NCBI RefSeq assembly: GCF_017357245.1
Contig: NZ_CP071616.1
Coordinates: forward strand, 1 to 64,000
DNA: 64,000 nucleotides
Direction of reading: 5' to 3'
Origin: Rhizobium bangladeshense
GTDB lineage: Bacteria > Pseudomonadota > Alphaproteobacteria > Rhizobiales > Rhizobiaceae
A program made the translations under genes and the position numbers. Positions 58,663 to 64,000 of the stretch are shown piece by piece. The notes below the pieces were generated by a model, which saw only the letters and a program-made list of their open reading frames with translations, searched no databases and was not told where the DNA came from. Position 1 is the first letter of the stretch, and each line of letters opens with the position of its first letter.

Positions 58663-61600
58663 TCATCTCTGAGCGTGCCCCCGCCTTGATTGCTCGGGCT
58701 GGAAGGCGATGGCCGCGTGATCGTTGGAGGCCTGCGGTTTATCATCGGCGATCTCCTGGGCCAGGCCGATCCGGCGCAGCAACCGTCTGAGCGCCTCGTC
58801 CAGGTCATCGACGAAGGTGAAGATGACAGGGATGACGACGAGGCTGAGCAGCGTCGACATCATTACGCCGCCGATTACCACGATCGCCATCGGCTGCCGG
58901 AAGCTCGAATCGCCGCCGGTCAGGCTGAGAGCGACCGGAAGCATGCCGCAAGCCATGGCGATGGTGGTCATGACGATCGGCCGGGCGCGCTTATGGCAGG
59001 CATCCACGAGGGCATCGAACCTGGACATGCCCTGGCGGCGTGACATGATCGCGTATTCGATCAGCAGGATCGAGTTCTTCGTCACCACGCCCATCAGCAT
59101 GAGAAGCCCGATGACGGCGGCCAGCGAGAAGCTGGTCCCGGTCACCACCAGCGGCACGAGCGCGCCACCGAGCGAGAGTGGCAGAGCCATCAGCAGGGTG
59201 AGCGGCTGCAGGAAGTCGTGGAAGAGCAGGACGAGGACCGCGTAGATGCAGAACACGCCGATCGCCATTGCCAGCCCGAAGCTCTGGAACAGTTCCGAGC
59301 TGCGCTGAAGTTCGCCCTGCTCGACAAGTGTAACGCCCGAGGGCAGATGCTGTAGCGCCGGCAGCGCCTGTGCCTCGCGGTTGACGTCGCCGAGGATGCG
59401 GCCGTTGAGTTCAACCGATAGGGTGACGTTGCGCATCCGGTCGATGCGGTCGATTTCGGAGGGACTGCCGCCGATCCGGATATCGGCGATCGATCCGAGA
59501 TCGACACTGCCGTTCGTGCCCGCCACCCGCATGTTCTTGATATCGTCAAGGCTGGTGCGCGACTCCGTGCTGAAGCGGACAACGATAGGAACCTGGCGCT
59601 GCGGCAGATTGAGCTTTGGCAGACTGGCGGAATATTCGCCGTTCGTCGCCACGCGCGCGGCCTCGGCGATGGCGCTCGACGTTACTCCGAGCGAAGCGGC
59701 GCGCGCGAAGTCCGGGGTGATCTGGATCTCCGGCGCCTGCCTTGCCGCGGTCGATGTCACAGCTCCGATGCCTTTGAGCGTACGGAGCTGCTCCTCGAGC
59801 GCCGTGCTGGCGCTGTCGAGGGCGTTAGCGTCGTCGCTGGCAAGGGTGATCTCCAGCTTGGTGCCGTTGGCGCCATTGCCGACTGCGACCCGCACGCCTG
59901 ATAGAACCGAAAGAGCCTGCCGGATGTCGTTTTCGATTTCCGACTGCTTGCGGTCACGCTCGCCGATCGGCGTCAGCACAGCGACGATCGTGGCGGAATT
60001 GACGCTGCTCGTGGTGCTGACCTCGGCGCCGCCACCCGAAGATGCGGAGCCGACCGAGGAAAAGACATGCGTGACATCCGCGAGCTTGCGGACGAGATCG
60101 GCGGCTTTCCTCGTCATGGCATCCGTTTGCTCGATCGTGGCGCCCGGCTGCATGGTCAGCGTGATCTGGGTGCGCGCGTCGTCCGAAGCCGGCAGGAACC
60201 CGGATTTCAGCAGCGGAATAGTGGAGAGAGATAGCGCGACGACAATGGCGGTTACGGCCACGGTGGTCTTTCGCCGGTTCATGGCAGCTTTCACGATTGC
60301 CAGATAAGCGCGCATGATGCGGCCATCCGTTTCCTCCGTCGGAGGGGCGGCCTTCATGAAATAGGCGGCCATCATCGGCGTCAGCAGGCGGGCGACGACC
60401 AGCGAGGCGAGAACGGCGACAGCGGCCGTGACCCCGAACTGGCGGAACAGAAGTCCCGGAATACCGCTCATGAAGGCCGTCGGCAGAAAGACGGCGACCA
60501 GTGTGAAGGTAGTTGCGATGACGGCAAGCCCGATCTCGTTGGCGGCTTCGAGGGCGGCATCGATCGGCCGCTTGCCCATCTGCAGGTGGCGGGCGATATT
60601 TTCGATCTCGACGATGGCGTCGTCGACGAGGATGCCGACCACCAGCGACAGCGCCAGCAGCGTGATGACATTCAGGCTGAAGTCGGCAAAGTACATGATG
60701 AGGAAGGTGGGGATGACAGACAAGGGCAGCGCCACGGCCGACAGGATCGTCGCGCGCCAGTCGCGAAGGAAGAGCCAGACGACGATGATCGCCAGGATCG
60801 CCCCCTCGTACAGCATGTGCATCGAACCATCGTAGTTGTCGATGATCGGCCCGATCGTGCTGTAGGCTTCGTCGATCTGGACATTGGAATGTTTTGCGGC
60901 AAACTGTTTCATCGCCGTGTCGACATCGCCGGCGACACCGCTGTCGGAAAAACCGTTCGAGCGCTTGATCTCGACGGCGATCACCGGTTTTCCGTCGAGA
61001 TAGGCCATCGAAGACCGCTCCGCGAAGCTGTCCGTGACGGATGCGACGTCGTCGAGACGAACCTGCTGGCCGTTGGTCAAGGGAATTCTGAGCCCCTTCA
61101 GCTCATCGACCGAAGCTACGGCGCCGAGCGTACGCAAGGTTTGCCGAGTGCCACCGATTTCGCCGAGACCGCCTGACGTGTCCGCCTGCACGGCCTTCAG
61201 CTGCGACGACACGGTCGCTGCCGTGACCCCGAGCGACGCCATCGTCGCGGGATCGAGATCGACGTGAACCTCGCGGTCGATACCGCCGATGCGGTTGACT
61301 TCTCCGACGCCGGACACCGAGAGCAGCGCCTTGGTCAGATCATTGTCGACAAACCAGGAAAGCTCGGTTTCGTTGAGAGCAGTCGAGCGGACGGCATAGG
61401 TGACCAGCGCGGAGCTTTGAACCGTGACCTTGGTGACGCTTGGTGTCTCCATCTGCGCCGGAAGATCGCCCTTGACGCTGTCGACGGCGTTGCGGACTTC
61501 GTTGAGCGCCGCTTCGCTGTCTTTATCCAGCTTGAAGGAAACCTTGATAGAGACGGTGCCGTCGGTGATGGTCGTGGTGATGTGGTCGAGATAGCTGAGC

Positions 61601-61818
61601 GAAGCCAAACTGTCTTCGATAGTGCGGGCGACCTCGGTTTCGAGCTGTGCCGGCGCCGCTCCGTCGAGCGTCGCCGTGACGCTGATCGTCGGAAGGTCCA
61701 TATCGGGGAAGTTCTGGACCGCCAGGGTCTTGAAGGCCAAGAGTCCCCCAACCGTCAGCATCACGAACAGCAATATTGCCGGGACGGGGTTGTGGATCGA
61801 CCATGCCGAGAAGTTCAT
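58663..61818 (-). CDS. RND efflux transporter, inner-membrane pump (AcrB/MdtBC family)
   Basis: A full-length RND pump of 1051 residues. It starts MNFSAWSIHNPVPAILLFVMLTVGGLLAFKTLAVQNFPDMDLPTISVTATLDGAAPAQLE, the conserved N-terminus. The TM4 proton-relay region LLALSLVVGILVDDAIVEIENIARHLQMG (about 388-417) has the paired aspartates, and the second half repeats the fold. It extrudes drugs or toxic compounds by proton exchange through an adaptor and an outer-membrane channel. Its ATG overlaps the adaptor's stop (TGATG). No outer-membrane factor gene is adjacent, so a TolC-like partner must be elsewhere. Confidence 0.95.
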   Translation of the reverse strand: MNFSAWSIHNPVPAILLFVMLTVGGLLAFKTLAVQNFPDMDLPTISVTATLDGAAPAQLETEVARTIEDSLASLSYLDHITTTITDGTVSIKVSFKLDKDSEAALNEVRNAVDSVKGDLPAQMETPSVTKVTVQSSALVTYAVRSTALNETELSWFVDNDLTKALLSVSGVGEVNRIGGIDREVHVDLDPATMASLGVTAATVSSQLKAVQADTSGGLGEIGGTRQTLRTLGAVASVDELKGLRIPLTNGQQVRLDDVASVTDSFAERSSMAYLDGKPVIAVEIKRSNGFSDSGVAGDVDTAMKQFAAKHSNVQIDEAYSTIGPIIDNYDGSMHMLYEGAILAIIVVWLFLRDWRATILSAVALPLSVIPTFLIMYFADFSLNVITLLALSLVVGILVDDAIVEIENIARHLQMGKRPIDAALEAANEIGLAVIATTFTLVAVFLPTAFMSGIPGLLFRQFGVTAAVAVLASLVVARLLTPMMAAYFMKAAPPTEETDGRIMRAYLAIVKAAMNRRKTTVAVTAIVVALSLSTIPLLKSGFLPASDDARTQITLTMQPGATIEQTDAMTRKAADLVRKLADVTHVFSSVGSASSGGGAEVSTTSSVNSATIVAVLTPIGERDRKQSEIENDIRQALSVLSGVRVAVGNGANGTKLEITLASDDANALDSASTALEEQLRTLKGIGAVTSTAARQAPEIQITPDFARAASLGVTSSAIAEAARVATNGEYSASLPKLNLPQRQVPIVVRFSTESRTSLDDIKNMRVAGTNGSVDLGSIADIRIGGSPSEIDRIDRMRNVTLSVELNGRILGDVNREAQALPALQHLPSGVTLVEQGELQRSSELFQSFGLAMAIGVFCIYAVLVLLFHDFLQPLTLLMALPLSLGGALVPLVVTGTSFSLAAVIGLLMLMGVVTKNSILLIEYAIMSRRQGMSRFDALVDACHKRARPIVMTTIAMACGMLPVALSLTGGDSSFRQPMAIVVIGGVMMSTLLSLVVIPVIFTFVDDLDEALRRLLRRIGLAQEIADDKPQASNDHAAIAFQPEQSRRGHAQR

Positions 61819-62891
61819 CAGCTTTTCTCCGCGATCTTCACGAGGTCATTGTCCGAGAGGAATGCGCCGCCCGAGGTCACCACCTTCGACGTCCGGTCCA
61901 TGCCGGAGACGATTTCCACCTCGCCATTGTTGCGACGGCCGGTTTCCACCCGGACCCTTTGCACCCGGTGATCATCGCCTGCGGTGAATACGTAACTGAT
62001 CCCGTCCCGGAACACGATTGCGGTCTCGGGCACGGTCAGCGCCGGCGAAGTCTCGAGCTCGATGTCGCCCGTGATATAAAGGCCCGTGCGCGGACGGGCG
62101 TCGACCGGCAGCGTGACATAGACGATTGCCCGGCTGGTATCGGTGCTGACCGATGGCCCGACAAGTCTCACCTTGCCTTCGATGGCGTGGCCTTCAGGCC
62201 CGTTGACCTTGACGCTCAGGCCTTGCGAAATGCGCGGGAGGTAACGCGAGGAAACCTCGGCCTGCCATTCGACCCGCTGCTGGCGAACCATGCGAAACAA
62301 TTCGGTGCCGGCGGAGACGACAGCACCGAGATCGGCGGAACGCGAGGTGATGAGGCCGTCGTCGATGGCCGTAATGGTCGTCTGCGCAAGCTTGATCTTT
62401 TCGCTGTCGAGCGCGGCCTCTTCTGACGCAAGACTTGCCGTTGCCGTCTGTTCGTCGGCGAGATAATCGACGATCTTCTCATCGGAGAGCGCCCCTGAAG
62501 GCTGGAGCTGCCGCGCCCGGTCGGCATTGGCTTTGGCCTTCGAAAGGCTTGCCTTGGCGGTCGCGACGGCGGCCTCCTGCTTGCGAAGATCGGCGAGCAC
62601 GCTTTCCTGGGAAAGCCGGACAAGCGTCTGGCCTTTCGTGACCACGGAACCGACATCGACCAGAACATCGGTTATGCGCAACCCGCTCGTCTCGGAGGCG
62701 ATGACGGCTTCCTGCCATGGTTTCAGCCATCCGCTCGCCGGAACGGTCTCAGGCCAGTCTCGCTGGGCCGGCGCCGTCAGAGAGACGGTGAGAGCGGTTG
62801 CGGCAGCCTTGTCCGCCATGGCATTGCGAAGGGGGGAGACGAGTGCGGCCGCAACGACGGCGGCCGCGAATAGTCTGGACGGTTTTCTCAA
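61818..62891 (-). CDS. RND efflux periplasmic adaptor (membrane fusion protein)
   Basis: An HlyD/AcrA-type adaptor of 357 residues that links the pump to an outer-membrane channel. Features are a lipoyl-like region (GWLKPWQEAVIASETSGLRITDVLVDVGSVVTKGQTLVRL), a helical hairpin (LRKQEAAVATAKASLSKAKANADRARQLQ) and a beta-barrel. The frame is open from 62972, but I favour TTG 62891: AAGGAG lies 7 bases upstream and a signal-peptide-like stretch (LFAAAVVAAALVSPLRNAMA) follows. It is the first gene of the pump operon, divergent from the response regulator. Confidence 0.86.
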   Translation of the reverse strand: MRKPSRLFAAAVVAAALVSPLRNAMADKAAATALTVSLTAPAQRDWPETVPASGWLKPWQEAVIASETSGLRITDVLVDVGSVVTKGQTLVRLSQESVLADLRKQEAAVATAKASLSKAKANADRARQLQPSGALSDEKIVDYLADEQTATASLASEEAALDSEKIKLAQTTITAIDDGLITSRSADLGAVVSAGTELFRMVRQQRVEWQAEVSSRYLPRISQGLSVKVNGPEGHAIEGKVRLVGPSVSTDTSRAIVYVTLPVDARPRTGLYITGDIELETSPALTVPETAIVFRDGISYVFTAGDDHRVQRVRVETGRRNNGEVEIVSGMDRTSKVVTSGGAFLSDNDLVKIAEKS

Positions 62892-63024
62892 CGATGCACT
62901 CCTTATGGTCAAGGCATCGTGCCTTTCCCGATCGGCGCAATCGACCGAAGGATTGCCGCTCATGCACGGCAACCGGGCTCTCAGCGCGCGACGATGTCAT
63001 GGCAGGATAAGTAACGGGGCGAAC

Positions 63025-63052
63025 GTTAAGTGCGGTCAAGCTAGTGTTAAGT
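63025..63052. promoter_or_regulatory. Tandem GTTAAGT repeats between the efflux operon and the regulator gene
   Basis: GTTAAGT at 63025-63031 and again at 63046-63052, 21 bp apart (two helical turns), in the 231-bp divergent region. OmpR-family regulators bind direct repeats, so this is a candidate site for the regulator encoded at 63123. Confidence 0.45.
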
Positions 63053-63122
63053 TGAGTAAAACTTACCCGCATGAGTGCGATTGTGCTGTATGGCTTGCCC
63101 GGATTGATAACGGATAACGCGA

Positions 63123-63809
63123 ATGAACAAGGTTCTCCTGATCGACGACGATGCGGAGCTGACGACACTTCTGCAGGAATATCTGGTCGAAGAAGGATAT
63201 GATGTCGTAACGGACACGGATGGTCGCGCCGCCATTGCTGCGGCGGCCGGCAATACGGTCGACATCATTGTGCTCGACATCATGATGCCCCGCATGAATG
63301 GGATCGAAGTTCTCCAAAGGATCCGGAAGCTCAGCCAGGTCCCCGTTCTGATGCTGACGGCCAGAGGCGACGACGTGGACAGGATATCCGGTCTCAATCT
63401 CGGCGCCGACGACTATGTGCCGAAGCCGTGCTCTCCGGGCGAACTTGCGGCGAGGCTGCGGGCCATCCTGCGCCGGGCGGGTCAGCCGGCGGCCGGCGTA
63501 TCGACCGACACGGTGAGAGCGGGGCGGCTGGTGATCCATCCGGGCAGTAGGCTTGCCGAGTGGCGCGGAGAAACCCTTGACCTGACCGGCACGGAGTTCA
63601 GCCTGCTCGAGGTCCTCGCCCGCAGCGCCGGCCAGCTGGTGTCGAAGCAGGAAATTTCGAAACGCGCCTTCGGCAAGCCGCTGACGCCGTTCGATCGCCG
63701 TATCGACGTCCACATCAGCAGCGTTCGCCAGAAGCTCGGGCTGCGGGAGGACGGACAATCATGGATTCAGTCCGTCCGCGGCCAGGGTTACCAACTTCTC
63801 GTGGACTGA
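63123..63809 (+). CDS. OmpR-family response regulator
   Basis: A 228-residue two-component regulator. The receiver domain (1-115) has the acidic pocket VLLIDDDAELTT (DD about 8-9), the phospho-acceptor D in IIVLDIMMPRMNG (about 52), T in LMLTARGD and K in YVPKPCSPGEL. A winged-helix effector domain follows at about 130-228 (LDLTGTEFSLLEVLARSAGQLVSKQEISKRAFGKPLTPFDRRIDVHISSVRQKLG). CpxR-like. It is divergent from the RND pump and followed by its sensor kinase, so it probably regulates efflux. Confidence 0.95.
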   Translation: MNKVLLIDDDAELTTLLQEYLVEEGYDVVTDTDGRAAIAAAAGNTVDIIVLDIMMPRMNGIEVLQRIRKLSQVPVLMLTARGDDVDRISGLNLGADDYVPKPCSPGELAARLRAILRRAGQPAAGVSTDTVRAGRLVIHPGSRLAEWRGETLDLTGTEFSLLEVLARSAGQLVSKQEISKRAFGKPLTPFDRRIDVHISSVRQKLGLREDGQSWIQSVRGQGYQLLVD

Positions 63810-63811
63810 CC

Positions 63812-64000
63812 ATGCCCCGGCTTTTCTGGAAGTTCTTCGCGATCATCTGGCTGACGCTGACCACGACCGTCGGCGTCATCATCCTGCTCGTCAACCTTCT
63901 CCAAGGCGTGCCTTTTGCGCGGGAACTGGAACAGGAGCGACGGTCGATCGCGTTGGACCTAACTGCAAATGTGCTTGCGAGGAACGGCGAGGAAGCGGCA
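63812..64000 (+). CDS. Sensor histidine kinase, N-terminal part (cut by window end)
   Basis: The first 63 residues are in the window: MPRLFWKFFAIIWLTLTTTVGVIILLVNLLQGVPFARELEQERR. A positively charged start followed by one long hydrophobic helix (about 8-29) is the usual N-terminus of a CpxA-like membrane sensor kinase. It begins 2 bp after the response regulator stop, so it is the cognate kinase. Catalytic domains lie beyond the window. Confidence 0.82.
   Translation, partial: MPRLFWKFFAIIWLTLTTTVGVIILLVNLLQGVPFARELEQERRSIALDLTANVLARNGEEAA

Noticed and set aside
1..64000. CRISPR arrays, tRNA/rRNA genes, insertion sequences
   Set aside because: No regularly spaced repeats, no cloverleaf-like RNA genes and no transposase or integrase motifs were seen on either strand.

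Overview
The window is one end of a plasmid (or chromid) from a GC-rich alphaproteobacterium of the Rhizobium type. Base 1 is the first base of a repABC replication/partition operon, the usual replicon of large rhizobial plasmids. The rest is typical rhizobial plasmid cargo: ABC uptake systems, each next to catabolic enzymes and a local GntR- or LacI-type regulator, plus a polysaccharide island and several decaying genes. I see no tRNA, rRNA, CRISPR array, transposase or integrase.

Layout. 1-3711: repA, repB and repC, with a parS-like palindrome and a counter-transcribed RNA in the repB-repC gap. 3786-4389: a decayed toxin-antitoxin pair. 4598-14981: a sulfur-scavenging cluster with three luciferase-like flavin monooxygenases, an M20 deacylase, a GNAT acetyltransferase, a fused permease-ATPase, two paralogous binding proteins, a DsbA-fold protein and an FMN reductase. 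Its parts match the S-alkylcysteine/2-succinocysteine salvage systems of Bacillus (yxe and sna/cmo operons). 14992-16653: a run of very small genes around a serine hydrolase. 16681-19390: tauCBA-like sulfonate uptake (minus strand). 19593-20963: an FAD/NAD(P)-binding protein. 21112-32865: a GntR regulator with three copies of a 15-bp operator, then a one-strand operon: DUF1185 protein, alpha/beta hydrolase, flavin reductase, luciferase-like monooxygenase, aldehyde dehydrogenase, NIPSNAP protein, polyamine-type ABC importer and a frameshifted succinate-semialdehyde dehydrogenase. I read it as an unassigned oxidative ring- or amine-opening pathway.

33022-44485 (minus): a nine-gene operon for a heptose-containing glycoconjugate. 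It carries a sedoheptulose-7-phosphate isomerase, a heptose kinase, a three-domain nucleotidyltransferase/phosphatase/kinase, a sugar epimerase, two membrane glycosyltransferases (one frameshifted), a flippase-like protein, a second SDR and a GMC oxidoreductase. 44698-45912: RidA and fragments of a deleted ABC transporter/D-amino-acid oxidase locus. 46005-46651: a VapBC-like toxin-antitoxin pair. 46734-54328: an alpha-L-rhamnosidase with its own sugar ABC importer, facing a LacI regulator across a perfect inverted-repeat operator. 54380-57321: a DapA-superfamily enzyme, a GntR regulator and an M24 prolidase-like enzyme. 57693-58223: a cytochrome c flanked by two related gene remnants. 58663-64000: an RND efflux pump with its adaptor, divergent from an OmpR-type two-component system cut by the window end.

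Several breaks are single-base indels in short C/G runs (about 4319, 32398, 41104). They may be real decay or sequencing error, so those genes are marked with that caution. All functions are read from sequence patterns alone; no database search was possible.
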